Shown here: in pieces, positions 22,870 to 33,631 of the stretch
How the letters are laid out: each line of letters opens with the position of its first letter
Position numbering within the stretch: position 1 is the first letter of the stretch
From: Kocuria rhizophila
GTDB lineage: Bacteria; Actinomycetota; Actinomycetes; Actinomycetales; Micrococcaceae
Direction: 5' to 3'
Assembly: GCF_003667225.1 (NCBI RefSeq)
Contig: NZ_RCOM01000015.1
Coordinates: 1-38,184, forward strand
Length of the DNA: 38,184 bases
Position numbers and translations under genes: made by a program
The notes under the pieces: generated by a model
The model's database searches: none
Seen by the model: the letters and a program-made list of their open reading frames with translations, nothing else
Told to the model about the DNA's origin: nothing

Positions 22870-22900
22870 ACGAGCGCCGTGCGGTCTGCACGGCGCTCGT
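22870..22900. terminator. Terminator after sdhB (leftward operon)
   Basis: ACGAGCGCCGTGC (22870-22882) pairs perfectly with GCACGGCGCTCGT (22888-22900), a 13-base stem with a 5-base loop, 22 bases beyond the sdhB stop on the - strand. Together with the hairpin at 22715-22758 it insulates two converging transcription units. Confidence 0.75.
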
Positions 22901-22922
22901 CGTCTGTCGGCGGGGGAGCGGG

Positions 22923-23672
22923 TCAGTCGTCCTTGTTGCGCAGCACCTGCCGCAGCTTCTCCCGGTTGAGCCCGGCGATCGCGGTGATTGGGATGCCCGC
23001 CGGGCACACCTCCGCGCACTCGCCGTAGACCGAGCACGGGCCGAACTCCTCCTCGGCCGCGCGCGTGATGCCCTTGGCGCGGCGGCTGCGCTCCTTCTGG
23101 CTGGAGGGCAGCGTGGCCAGGTGCATGGTCTTGGACCCGGCGAACAGCTGGGCGGAGCCGTTGGGGCACGCGGCCACGCACGCACCGCAGCCGATGCATG
23201 CGGCCAGGTCCAGGGCCCACTCCGCGGACTCGTGGGTCACGGGAATGGCGTCCGCGTCCGGGGCCGTGCCCACAGCGGTGGACACGAAGCCACCGGCCTC
23301 GATGACCCGGTCCAGGGCGCTGCGGTTCACGGCCAGGTCCTTGACCACGGGGAACGCCCCGCTGCGGAACGGCTCGAGCTGCACGGTGGCCCCGTCCTCG
23401 AAGGAGCGCAGGTGCTGCCGGCACGAGGGGGTCTTGGCCTGCGGGCCGTGCGGCCTGCCGTCCACGGTCACCCCGCACGCACCGCAGATGCCCTCGCGGC
23501 AGTCCGAGTCGAACGCCACGGGATCCTCGCCGCGTGCCACGAGGTCGTCGTTGAGCTTGTCGAGCGCTTCGAGCAGGGAAAACTCCGGCCCGACGTCCTC
23601 CAGCGGGTACTCGACGAAGTGCCCGTCCTCCGCACCGGATTCCTGTCGCCAGACTTTCAGCGTGAGTTTCAT
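22923..23672 (-). CDS. sdhB: Succinate dehydrogenase/fumarate reductase iron-sulfur subunit
   Basis: 249 residues. It passes electrons from the flavoprotein to the membrane anchor through three clusters. The [2Fe-2S] ligands are in C-R-E-G-I-C-G-A-C plus a later P-S-C; the [4Fe-4S] site is C-I-G-C-G-A-C-V-A-A-C-P; the [3Fe-4S] site is C-S-V-Y-G-E-C-A-E-V-C-P. All are intact. The start M-K-L-T-L-K-V has AGAGGA 8 bases upstream; a much longer open frame upstream is only a shadow of sdhA. It is the last gene of the sdhCAB operon, 13 bases after sdhA. Confidence 0.95.
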   Translation of the reverse strand: MKLTLKVWRQESGAEDGHFVEYPLEDVGPEFSLLEALDKLNDDLVARGEDPVAFDSDCREGICGACGVTVDGRPHGPQAKTPSCRQHLRSFEDGATVQLEPFRSGAFPVVKDLAVNRSALDRVIEAGGFVSTAVGTAPDADAIPVTHESAEWALDLAACIGCGACVAACPNGSAQLFAGSKTMHLATLPSSQKERSRRAKGITRAAEEEFGPCSVYGECAEVCPAGIPITAIAGLNREKLRQVLRNKDD

Positions 23673-23685
23673 GAGGATGGTCCTC

Positions 23686-25674
23686 TCATCGGTAGTCGCG
23701 GGTCTCGGGCGTGACGCTCGGGAACTCGAGGTGCTCCTGGTGGCGCACGTAGCGCGGGCCGGGCGCGGCGGCGTCGTCGGACCCGACACGCTCCCAGGCC
23801 GAGGCGAAGAGCCAGTGGGCGTCGTCGCGCTGGGCCTCCCCGGTCTCCGTCTGGTGCTCCTCCCGGAAATGCGCCCCGCAGGACTCGTCCCGGTCCAGCG
23901 CGTCCAGGCACATGAGCTCGGCCATGTCCAGGTAGTCGGCCACGCGGCCGGCCCGTTCGAGCTCCTGGTTGAAACCGTCCGGGCGCCCCTGCACGCGCAG
24001 GTCCGTCCAGAACTCCTCGCGCAGCGCGCGGATGCCCTCCAGGCCCTCGGCCAGACCCTGCGCGGAGCGCGTAACACCGCACTTCGCGTAGAGCAGGTCG
24101 CCCAGGCGGCGGTGGAAGCGCTCCGGGCCCTGGGTACCACGGATGTCGATCAGCGCCTGCACGCCGGCCTCGGCCTCGGCAACCGCGGCGCGCACGGCGT
24201 CGTCGTCCACCGACAGGCGGGGCTTGCCGAGCAGCGGGGCCAGGTAGTTCGGCACCGAGTAGGGGAGCGTGAACCAGCCGTCCACGCACGCCGAGAGCAG
24301 GGAGTTCGCGCCCAGGCGGTTGGCGCCGTGGTAGCCCCAGCCGGCCTCGCCGCCGACGAAGAGCCCCGGGATGGAGGTCATCATGTCGTAGTCGCTCCAC
24401 AGCCCACCCATGGCGAAGTGCGCGCCCGGGGCGATCCGCATGGGCTCCACGTACGGGTCCTCGCCCGTGACGTCCGAGTACATCTCGAAGAGGTTGCCGT
24501 AGCGCTCGGCGATGACCTTCTTCCCGAGCCGCTCGATCGCGTCCCGGAAGTCCAGGTACACCGAGTTCTTCAGCGGTCCGACGCCGCGGCCGGCGTCGAT
24601 CTCGGTGCGCGCCGCACGGCTGGCGACGTCGCGGGGCGTGAGGTTGCCGAACGCCGGGTACCTGCGCTCCAGATAGTAGTCGCGCTCGTCCTCGGGGATG
24701 TCGTTGGGGGCGCGCTCGTCCCCGGGCTCCACCGGGACCCAGATCCGCCCGTCGTTGCGCAGGGACTCGCTCATCAGCGTGGTCTTGGACTGCCACTCGC
24801 TGGAGACCGGAAGCGCCGTGGGGTGGAACTGGATGAAGCACGGGTTGGCGAACAGCGCACCGCGCCGGTGGGCGCGGAACGCCGCCGTGACGTTCGAGTT
24901 CTTGGCCAGCGTGGAGCGGAAGTACACGTTGCCGTAGCCGCCGGTGGCCAGCACCACGGCGTCGGCCGTGACGGCGGAGATCTCGCCGGTGACCAGGTCC
25001 CGCACCACGATGCCCTGGGCGCGGCCGTCCGCGACGATCAGGTCCAGCATCTCCGTGCGGGTGTGCAGGTTCACCTGCCCCGTGGAGACCTGCCGCAGCA
25101 GGGCCTGGGCCGCCGCGACCTGCAGCTGCTGCCCCGTCTGCCCGCGGGTGTAGTACGTGCGGGAGACCTGCACGCCACCGAACGAGCGCGTGGCCAGCTG
25201 GCCGCCGTACTCGCGGGCGAAGGGCGCGCCGATCGCGTTCATGTGGTCGATGACCCGGACGCTCTCCTCGGCCAGGCGCCAGGCATCCGCCTCGCGACCC
25301 CGGAAATCGCCGCCCTTGACGGTGTCCTTCACGAACCGGGCCACGGAGTCGTTGTCCACCTTGCGGGCGCGGGCCGCGTTGATGCCGCCCTGGGCCGCCA
25401 CGGAGTGGGCGCGGCGAGGAGCGTCGTGGAAGGTGAAGGCCTCCACGTTGTAGCCCAGCTCTCCCAGCGCGGCCGCCGCGCCGCCGCCGGCCAGGCCGGT
25501 GCCCACCACGATCACGGTGAACTTGCGGCGGTTCAAGGGGGAGACCAGGCGGTAGTGCAGCCGCCGGTCCGCCCAGATCTCGGAGGCGGGGACCTCGGCC
25601 GTCAGGCCGGGCAGGTAGGAGCCCACGGTGCGCAGCTCGTCGAGCAGGGCCTGGGGCGTCGAAGAAGCCGTCAT
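23686..25674 (-). CDS. sdhA: Succinate dehydrogenase/fumarate reductase flavoprotein subunit
   Basis: 662 residues. The FAD-binding P-loop V-G-T-G-L-A-G-G-G-A-A-A-A is near residue 57. The segment R-R-A-H-S-V-A-A-Q-G-G-I-N near 86 contains the histidine that binds FAD covalently. Substrate-site features include H-P-T-A-L-P and the late G-G-E-A-G-W-G-Y-H-G-A-N-R-L-G-A-N-S-L-L. The family is the actinobacterial and Bacillus-type enzyme that works with menaquinone. The ATG overlaps the sdhC stop (TGATG), so the two are translationally coupled. Confidence 0.95.
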   Translation of the reverse strand: MTASSTPQALLDELRTVGSYLPGLTAEVPASEIWADRRLHYRLVSPLNRRKFTVIVVGTGLAGGGAAAALGELGYNVEAFTFHDAPRRAHSVAAQGGINAARARKVDNDSVARFVKDTVKGGDFRGREADAWRLAEESVRVIDHMNAIGAPFAREYGGQLATRSFGGVQVSRTYYTRGQTGQQLQVAAAQALLRQVSTGQVNLHTRTEMLDLIVADGRAQGIVVRDLVTGEISAVTADAVVLATGGYGNVYFRSTLAKNSNVTAAFRAHRRGALFANPCFIQFHPTALPVSSEWQSKTTLMSESLRNDGRIWVPVEPGDERAPNDIPEDERDYYLERRYPAFGNLTPRDVASRAARTEIDAGRGVGPLKNSVYLDFRDAIERLGKKVIAERYGNLFEMYSDVTGEDPYVEPMRIAPGAHFAMGGLWSDYDMMTSIPGLFVGGEAGWGYHGANRLGANSLLSACVDGWFTLPYSVPNYLAPLLGKPRLSVDDDAVRAAVAEAEAGVQALIDIRGTQGPERFHRRLGDLLYAKCGVTRSAQGLAEGLEGIRALREEFWTDLRVQGRPDGFNQELERAGRVADYLDMAELMCLDALDRDESCGAHFREEHQTETGEAQRDDAHWLFASAWERVGSDDAAAPGPRYVRHQEHLEFPSVTPETRDYR

Positions 25675-26396
25675 CACTGAATCACTCCCAGAAGAACCAT
25701 GATGGGGATGGAGATGTTGCCCACGCAGATGGCGATGGCCACCAGACCGGCCACCCAGGCCGCGATCTGCCGCAGCCGCTTGCCGGTGGCCCCGAGGTCG
25801 TTGGCGGCGGTCCACGTGCCGTGGGCCACGTGGATCGTCAGCACGAGCATGGTGAGCATGTAGAAACCGGCCACCAGCGGACGCTGGAAGCTGGCCACGA
25901 GGTTGGCGTACGCGGATCCGGCCTCGAACGAGTCCGTGGCGGCGGGCTGCACGCCCAGCGTGAGGTCGAGGATGTGGAAGATCACGAACAGCAGGATCAC
26001 GATGCCGGTGCCCAGCATGTAGCGCGCCATCAGTGCGTCCGGACGCCGGAGGCCCTTGCGGGGGAACGCCCCACGGGCGCGGCGGGCGCGGGTCCACAGC
26101 AGCAGGCCGCACCCGAGGTGCAGCGCCAGGCTGACCAGCAGGACCACCCGCAGGATCCACAGCATGCCCGAGTAGGGCAGCAGCGGCATGGCGATCTCGC
26201 GCAGCCAGTGCGCGTAGTGGTCGAATTCTTCCTGCCCGCGGTAGATGTGCAGGTTGCCGTACATGTGGACGAACACGAATCCCACAAAAATGAGTCCGGT
26301 GACGGCCATCGTGGTTTTCGCCGCGAAGTTCGACACCGGCAGGCGTCTGCCCGGTGTGGAAGATGTCCGGTGGTCTCGGTGCACAGTTGCCGTCAT
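25674..26396 (-). CDS. sdhC: Succinate dehydrogenase cytochrome b558-type membrane subunit
   Basis: 240 residues with five hydrophobic segments, the single-anchor diheme (type B) subunit. Candidate heme ligands include the histidines in F-V-H-M-Y-G-N-L-H, L-A-L-H-L-G, I-F-H-I-L-D and T-I-H-V-A-H-G. It anchors SdhAB to the membrane and reduces menaquinone. It is the first gene of sdhCAB; no fourth subunit is present, in agreement with type B enzymes. Confidence 0.9.
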   Translation of the reverse strand: MTATVHRDHRTSSTPGRRLPVSNFAAKTTMAVTGLIFVGFVFVHMYGNLHIYRGQEEFDHYAHWLREIAMPLLPYSGMLWILRVVLLVSLALHLGCGLLLWTRARRARGAFPRKGLRRPDALMARYMLGTGIVILLFVIFHILDLTLGVQPAATDSFEAGSAYANLVASFQRPLVAGFYMLTMLVLTIHVAHGTWTAANDLGATGKRLRQIAAWVAGLVAIAICVGNISIPIMVLLGVIQ

Positions 26397-26446
26397 GATC
26401 GCCCCTCGTCAGTGCCTGAACCGCAGTCTTTGAAGTCGTCAGGTAC

Positions 26447-26457
26447 GTGTTTCACGC
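26447..26457. promoter_or_regulatory. Motif shared with the dicarboxylate transporter promoter, upstream of sdhC
   Basis: GTGTTTCACGC, identical to 21184-21194, lies 51 bases upstream of the sdhC start; both copies also have CAGGT close on the left. No convincing -10/-35 pair was fixed for sdhCAB. The rest of the gap between sdhC and the methyltransferase gene (26458-26601) holds nothing I recognise. Confidence 0.4.
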
Positions 26458-26601
26458 TACTCCTGGGAGCTGCGAAAGACGGCGAATGGGGCGGGCGGGT
26501 CAGCGTATTTCCCGCGTAATTGTCGACGCGTCAATGGTCAGTGCACTGCGCCTGTTTATCAGCAGTCTGAGCAATTCTCGGGATCGTTTTCGGTCGTCGA
26601 T

Positions 26602-27498
26602 TCAGTCGCACTGGAGAAGCTGAACCGCTTCAGGGGACAGGGCCCACACGTCGAGGTATGGAACCACCACGTGACCGTCCACCTGCTCGTGCAGCCAGCG
26701 GGAGAGCGTGCGCAGCCCAGTGCTGTCACCGGGCGGCAGCTGCACCATGCGGCGGCCCAGGTTGTCGTGGACGAGAAGCGTGCGACCGCTCGCAGCCAGG
26801 GCCCGGATCAGGCGCTCGTCGTCGGCGCGGTCACCCAGGGTGCGCGGTGAGTCGTACTCGAACCACAGGACGTCGCAGCGGGAGTCGATGGCGTCCCAGT
26901 GGTGCACCAACACGTGGATGTCGAAGCCGTCGATGTCGCTCTTCCACACCACCAGGTCCTCGGGGGCGGGCATGGCCAGCAGCGATGCGGGGGAGACCCA
27001 GTCCTCGACGGCGTGCCCGCCGGCGCCCTCCTCCGGCTGGAACCCGCCCGTGGAGCCGGCGCGGCTGAAGGACACCCGCGTGCCCACCGGTCCCACGAAC
27101 CCCTCCACCACGGTGGCGCGCTCGGCGTGCGCAGCCAGGTTGCGGGCCAGGTAGCCGAGGAACATTGGATCACCTTCGACGCTGATCACCGAGCTCCGTG
27201 GGTCCGAAGCGAGGACGGCGGCCGCGGTGTCTCCCACGTTCGCCCCCACGTCGATGACCGCGACGTGCCGGTTCCCGGCCGCGAGCCGGGCGAGCAGGTC
27301 GATGGCGTACGCGTCGTACGTGGGATCCCGGCGCTGGTAGTAGGGGAGATTGTGCTCCGGTGGCAGCACGATCTCCACGCCACCGATGGTGTGACGCTGC
27401 TCCTGACGGCGCCAGGTCCGCCAGTGCACCCGCACCGGGTTGGTGGCGTGCCCGATCATGCGCCCGATGAAGCGCTTCTTGCGGACGGTCAGGGCCAT
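26602..27498 (-). CDS. FkbM-family methyltransferase
   Basis: 298 residues. The SAM-binding motif V-I-D-V-G-A-N-V-G-D-T is near residue 77, followed by S-V-E-G-D-P, and the FkbM-type W-K-S-D-I-D-G-F-D segment near 190. FkbM enzymes methylate hydroxyl groups of sugars or secondary metabolites. The ATG at 27498 (M-A-L-T-V-R-K-K) is preferred over starts further upstream, which would add a non-conserved arginine-rich leader; the ribosome-binding site is weak. No glycan or metabolite cluster is adjacent, so the substrate is unknown. Confidence 0.82.
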   Translation of the reverse strand: MALTVRKKRFIGRMIGHATNPVRVHWRTWRRQEQRHTIGGVEIVLPPEHNLPYYQRRDPTYDAYAIDLLARLAAGNRHVAVIDVGANVGDTAAAVLASDPRSSVISVEGDPMFLGYLARNLAAHAERATVVEGFVGPVGTRVSFSRAGSTGGFQPEEGAGGHAVEDWVSPASLLAMPAPEDLVVWKSDIDGFDIHVLVHHWDAIDSRCDVLWFEYDSPRTLGDRADDERLIRALAASGRTLLVHDNLGRRMVQLPPGDSTGLRTLSRWLHEQVDGHVVVPYLDVWALSPEAVQLLQCD

Positions 27499-27702
27499 GG
27501 GGGACAAGCCTTTGGTCAGGGGGATGCTGAGGCACGGGCAGGACGGCGCGATCAGGACCGCACGACCCGCCTCGCGCGCCACGATACTGCCACGGGCGTG
27601 GCGGCGCCGTGGACGGGCCGCGATCACGGCGGCAAGAGGCCAGCCAAGGGAATGCTGCGGGGTCGCCCTCTCACCGCCGGATGTGTGCTAGACATGTGAC
27701 CG

Positions 27703-27795
27703 TCCACACGGGAGCCCCAGACGCGGGGGCTGAGATCGGGCCAGTGCTGCCCGGGACCGTCGAACCTGAACCGGCTCGTACCGGCGTAGGAAGTG
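27703..27795 (+). promoter_or_regulatory. TPP riboswitch (THI element)
   Basis: The conserved parts appear in order before thiC: ACACGGGAGCCCC, the pyrimidine-sensing GGGGCTGAGA (27726-27735), then GACCGTCGAACCTGAACCGG (27755-27774) and the closing TACCGGCGTAGGAA. The thiC ribosome-binding site AGGAA (27796-27800) follows directly, so thiamine pyrophosphate probably blocks translation. A TAGACA at 27689-27694 may be the -10. The remainder of the gap from 27499 holds no gene. Confidence 0.93.
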
Positions 27796-27796
27796 A

Positions 27797-29659
<1,863 letters not shown>

Positions 29660-29919
29660 TCTCACCGGCGGGTGTATTGCCTCACACTTGGCGATTTTCT
29701 CGGGGTGGCCAGGCATCAAACGGCCCCCGCAGGACTAGCGTTGAGCCCGTGATCAAGGCGTTGTGGTAGGGCGCCGTGGACGGTGGGGCAGGAGTCTGCG
29801 CGGCTCCCGATCCACCCCGCGGCGCGCCTGCCCGACCGTGAGCGACCGGGGGTGCCCAGCGGCGTCGTCGGCGGCCTGGGTCTCAACCCGCCCACTCGCC
29901 GGACGTCGTGGAGGACGCC

Positions 29920-31518
29920 ATGTGGACCCAATCGCTCGACACCCTGGGCAGCCTGCCCCTGACCGCCCTGGTGGCCGCCATTCCCATTGTCGTGTTCCTC
30001 GCGTGCATGATGCTCTTCAAGCTCACGGGCCTGAAGTCGGGTGTCATCGCCCTGGTGGTGCAGGTGCTTGTGGCGCTGTTCGTGTTCCACATGCCCGTGA
30101 CCGCCGTGGCGGGGGCCGGTCTGCTGGGCCTGCTCACCGCGCTGTGGCCCATCGCGTACATCATCGTGATGGCCGTGTGGCTGTACCGGCTGAGCGTGCG
30201 CTCGGGGCGTTTCGACATCATCCGCTCCTCGATCGCGGGGGTGTCCGCTGACCAGCGGATCCAGGTGCTGCTCATCGCCTTCGCGTTCGGCGCGTTCCTG
30301 GAGGGCGTGGCCGGGTTCGGCGTGCCCATTGCGATCTGCGCCGCGCTGCTCGTGCAGCTGGGCTTCCCGCCCGTCCGCGCCGCGGTGCTGTGCCTCGTGG
30401 CCAACGTGGCGGCGGGGGCCTACGGAGCGATCGGTGTCCCCGTGCTCGTGGGCGCCCAGGTCACCGGCATGGAGGTGCAGGACCTCTCCCGGGCCATGGT
30501 GATCCTGCTGCAGCCGCTCACGTTCCTGGTGCCGTTCCTGCTGGTGTGGATGGTGGACGGCCTGCGCGGCCTGCGCGAGACCTGGCTCCCGGCGCTCGTG
30601 TCCTCCGCGGTGTTCTGCCTGGTGCAGGGCGGACTGCTGTGGTTCATGGGCCCCGAGCTCGCGGACCTCGCCGCCGGTCTGCTGGCCATGGTGTCCCTGT
30701 TCGCGCTGTGCCACGTGTGGTCCCCGCGCCGGGTGTCCCGCGCGCCTGAGGCCCCCGAGACCGCGGAGGCCAGCCACCCCCTCGGAGAGGTGGTGCGCGC
30801 CTGGAGCCCGTTCTACATCCTCACCGGCGTGATCCTCGTGTGGTCCATTCCCGCCGTGCAGCACCTGTTCACCAAGGGTGCCCTCGGGTTCACCACCCTC
30901 AAGGTGCCCATGCCCGGACTGACCGGCCACGTGACCACCGCCGCGGGCACCGTGGTGAACGCCACCTGGACCTTCTCCATCCTGGGCGCCACCGGCACCG
31001 CCATCCTGATCGCGGTTCTCATCACCTTCTTCACCACCCCGCAGCTGCACGTGAAGGAGCTCGTGGAGGAGCTGCGCGGCGCGCTCAAGGCGCTGGGCCC
31101 GGCCATCGTGCTGATCGCCGTGATCCTCATGCTCGCGAACATCGCCAACTACTCCGGCGGCTCCACCGCCATGGGCACCGCGCTCGCCGCTGCCGGGCCG
31201 ATCTTCCCGCTGTTCGCGCCCATCATCGGCTGGATCGGGGTGTTCCTCACCGGCTCCGTGGTCAACAACAACACGCTGTTCGCGCCGCTGCAGGTGGCCA
31301 CCGCGGAGGGCATCGGGGCCAGCCCGGCCCTGCTGGTGGGCACCAACACGGCCGGCGGCACCACTGCCAAGGTGATCTCCCCGCAGTCCATCGCGATCGC
31401 GGCGGGTGCCGTGGGCCTCAACGGCCGCGAGGCGGAGATCATGCGCGGTTCGCTCATGTACAGCCTGGGCATGCTTGCGGTGATGTGCGTGTGGACGTTC
31501 GGGCTCACCATGGTCTGA
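29920..31518 (+). CDS. lldP: L-lactate permease (LctP family)
   Basis: 532 residues, about 12-14 membrane segments. Family signatures include A-F-L-E-G-V-A-G-F-G-V-P (near 121-132), A-Y-G-A-I-G-V-P-V and the late N-N-N-T-L-F-A-P-L-Q and N-T-A-G-G-T-T-A-K-V-I-S-P-Q-S. It imports lactate, possibly glycolate, with protons. The ATG at 29920 has GGAGGA (29910-29915) 4 bases upstream; an in-frame GTG at 29908 would put that site inside the gene. No lactate dehydrogenase genes are adjacent. The 260-base gap before it shows no gene and no clear promoter. Confidence 0.93.
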   Translation: MWTQSLDTLGSLPLTALVAAIPIVVFLACMMLFKLTGLKSGVIALVVQVLVALFVFHMPVTAVAGAGLLGLLTALWPIAYIIVMAVWLYRLSVRSGRFDIIRSSIAGVSADQRIQVLLIAFAFGAFLEGVAGFGVPIAICAALLVQLGFPPVRAAVLCLVANVAAGAYGAIGVPVLVGAQVTGMEVQDLSRAMVILLQPLTFLVPFLLVWMVDGLRGLRETWLPALVSSAVFCLVQGGLLWFMGPELADLAAGLLAMVSLFALCHVWSPRRVSRAPEAPETAEASHPLGEVVRAWSPFYILTGVILVWSIPAVQHLFTKGALGFTTLKVPMPGLTGHVTTAAGTVVNATWTFSILGATGTAILIAVLITFFTTPQLHVKELVEELRGALKALGPAIVLIAVILMLANIANYSGGSTAMGTALAAAGPIFPLFAPIIGWIGVFLTGSVVNNNTLFAPLQVATAEGIGASPALLVGTNTAGGTTAKVISPQSIAIAAGAVGLNGREAEIMRGSLMYSLGMLAVMCVWTFGLTMV

Positions 31519-31543
31519 GCCACCCACACGCCACACCGGCCTC

Positions 31544-31576
31544 GCGGCGCCCACCCTGTTGCAGGGTGGGCGCCGC
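31544..31576. terminator. Terminator after the lactate permease gene
   Basis: GCGGCGCCCACCCTG (31544-31558) pairs perfectly with CAGGGTGGGCGCCGC (31562-31576) around a 3-base loop, 25 bases after the lldP stop. There is no T-run. Confidence 0.8.
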
Positions 31577-31618
31577 GCGCCATACTGGCTCCGCACCCCT
31601 CGAGCCACGCTGGCTCAT

Positions 31619-31726
31619 GTGCAGAAGGAGCCGGACGTGCTGCGCCCGGGGGACGACGACGCCGCACCGCCGGTCCCGCACCTGCGTCCCCTCGCGGAGA
31701 CGGATGCCTCCGCGCCCACCGGGTGA
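31619..31726 (+). CDS. Possible 35-residue peptide, unrecognised
   Basis: A short frame from GTG (M-Q-K-E-P-D-V-L-R-P-G-D-D-D-A, ending A-S-A-P-T-G) in the gap between lldP and the convergent hydrolase gene. The GC pattern at third positions looks coding, but there is no clear ribosome-binding site and no recognised family. It may be chance. Confidence 0.2.
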   Translation: MQKEPDVLRPGDDDAAPPVPHLRPLAETDASAPTG

Positions 31727-31741
31727 CCCGGTGTCACCGCC

Positions 31742-32623
31742 TCACGAACGAGGCGCGGTGAGCCAGTCCAGGAGCTCGGGCCACACGGCCTCGCCCACTG
31801 CGCGGCGGAGCAGGCCGTGGTGGCCGATCCGCGCGACCCCCAGCTGCTCGGGAGCGTACGTGCGGTGCTCCACGGTCGCGGACGTGAGCCGTGCGGTCAG
31901 CGCCGTCATCTGCGCCGGGCTCGCCCAGGAGTCATCCGAGGCGCCCAGGGCCAGGACGTGTTGCGTCACCGACGCGGCCCGGGCCGGGGCGTCCATGGAC
32001 GGGTCGTCGAAGAAGTAGCCCCGGTGGCGAGCCCACGTGCCCCACTCGATCATGGCTGCCGCGGGAATGTCCTCGCCGATCCCGAGCTTCCTACCGGGCA
32101 TGTACCCCAGAGTTCGGCTGATCGCGGGACCCACCACGTGGAGCATCGCAGCCACGCGCAGCTTCTCCTTCGCGGGGGTCACCGTGCGGGTGTCCGCCAC
32201 GTGGGAGGACACGATGGCGAACCTGTCGAGCGCCTCGAGGCCCTGTCCCAGCACCATGGCGTGCCCACCGATGCTGTGGCCCACCGCCGTCACCGGCAGG
32301 TCCGGGAACCGGGCACGCGCCCAGGCGGCGACCGCGGGCACGTCACCGCCCATCCAATCCCGCATGCGCAGGTGCCTGTGCTCACGGGGATCGCCCGAGC
32401 GCCCGGTGCCGCGGTAGTCGTAGGTCACGGCGGCGAGTCCGCGCCCCACCACGTACTCGGCGAACGCCCTGTAGAACCGTTCCGGGGTCGCGGTGGCCGG
32501 GTGCACCACGACGACGCCGCTAGGTTCCTCCGCGGGCAGCCACACCGTGCCGACCACGGTCTCGGATCCCACGGGGACGGACAGGCTCTCGATGCGCACG
32601 GGGGTGCTCTGGGCGTCTCGCAT
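31742..32623 (-). CDS. Alpha/beta hydrolase
   Basis: 293 residues. The nucleophile elbow G-H-S-I-G-G-H is near residue 116 (G-x-S-x-G with Ser118). An early D-Y-R-G-T-G-R-S-G segment supplies the oxyanion side, D-D-S-W near 232 is the likely acid, and H-H-G near 274 the likely catalytic histidine. It resembles predicted hydrolases of the serine aminopeptidase S33 / COG4757 type. The ATG at 32623 has only a weak ribosome-binding site; the frame continues upstream without conserved sequence. Substrate unknown. Confidence 0.82.
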   Translation of the reverse strand: MRDAQSTPVRIESLSVPVGSETVVGTVWLPAEEPSGVVVVHPATATPERFYRAFAEYVVGRGLAAVTYDYRGTGRSGDPREHRHLRMRDWMGGDVPAVAAWARARFPDLPVTAVGHSIGGHAMVLGQGLEALDRFAIVSSHVADTRTVTPAKEKLRVAAMLHVVGPAISRTLGYMPGRKLGIGEDIPAAAMIEWGTWARHRGYFFDDPSMDAPARAASVTQHVLALGASDDSWASPAQMTALTARLTSATVEHRTYAPEQLGVARIGHHGLLRRAVGEAVWPELLDWLTAPRS

Positions 32624-32723
32624 GAAAGTTACTTTAGGGTACGAAGCATGCGCCGCCACGGGCTCCAGCACCGGTCGTAGCCCTGTGACGGGAGCGGTCG
32701 GCGCGCAGCGCTGGTGCCTGGAC

Positions 32724-33503
32724 CTACTCCGCCCGGTGGCCACCGGTGCCCGAGCCCAGGTAGAACCGGGCCGCGTTGGCCCAGAACACGTTCTCCACGT
32801 GCTCCGCAGGAACAGCCCCCTCGATCACCCGAAGATCCTCGTCCCGGAACGGCCGCTCCGCCCGGGTGGAGGGCAGATCCGTGCCGACCATGAGCGCGGT
32901 GGGGTCCACGTCCACGATCGCGCGCACCACCGCGGCGGGATCCAGGTGGGCACGGCCGAAGCCGGTGGCCTTGACCTTCACGCTGCGCTCCACGAGCCGC
33001 AGCAGCGCGGGCAGCCCGTCCTCGTGCATCCCCAGGTGGTCGATGCTCGCCGCGGGCAGCGCGGCAATGCGCCGTGAGAGCGTCTCGTCGATGCTGCGCG
33101 CGTCGATGTAGAACTCCGCGTGCCAGCCGGCCAGCTCGTGAACGCGCCGGGCCAGCCGTTCGAGGTCGTCCAGGTCAGCAGACCCGCCGCGGGCCACGTT
33201 GAACCGCACCGCCCGCACTCCCGCGCGGTCGAGATCGAGGATCCGGGCGTCGTCGGCGTCCGCGGGGAGCTGGGTGACGCCCACGAACCCGGGGCCGAGC
33301 GCGCGCAGCGCCTCGATCAGGTACCCCTGGTCGAAGCCCTGGAACGCCCCCGAGACCACCGCCCCGCCCGCGATCCCGAGACCGCTGACGCGCCGCCGGT
33401 AGTCCGCCACGGTGAACGGCTCGGGCAGGTACCCGCGGTTCTCCACCAGGGGATGGGCAGGGTCGATGATGTGCAGGTGCGAGTCGAACACGCGCTGTTC
33501 CAT
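32724..33503 (-). CDS. Amidohydrolase-family TIM-barrel protein
   Basis: 259 residues. The N terminus F-D-S-H-L-H-I-I-D carries the H-x-H metal motif; I-D-H-L-G-M and the late V-G-T-D-L-P-S add the remaining family positions. This is the COG3618-like branch that includes 2-pyrone-4,6-dicarboxylate lactonase and other lactonases. The ATG at 33503 has GGGAG 4 bases upstream; a much longer open frame upstream only shadows the MFS gene. It stands alone, and the substrate is not predictable. Confidence 0.85.
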   Translation of the reverse strand: MEQRVFDSHLHIIDPAHPLVENRGYLPEPFTVADYRRRVSGLGIAGGAVVSGAFQGFDQGYLIEALRALGPGFVGVTQLPADADDARILDLDRAGVRAVRFNVARGGSADLDDLERLARRVHELAGWHAEFYIDARSIDETLSRRIAALPAASIDHLGMHEDGLPALLRLVERSVKVKATGFGRAHLDPAAVVRAIVDVDPTALMVGTDLPSTRAERPFRDEDLRVIEGAVPAEHVENVFWANAARFYLGSGTGGHRAE

Positions 33504-33631
33504 GGGCTCCCTCTCTCGTGCCGTGGTGCGCTTGAGTCGGCCGGAACGACGCCGCCCGCTGGCCTCGCGCACGATTCGTGCGGTCTCGTGCGAGCTCCGT
33601 CCCGGCCACCGTTCCATGGGCCGTGCGGTGC

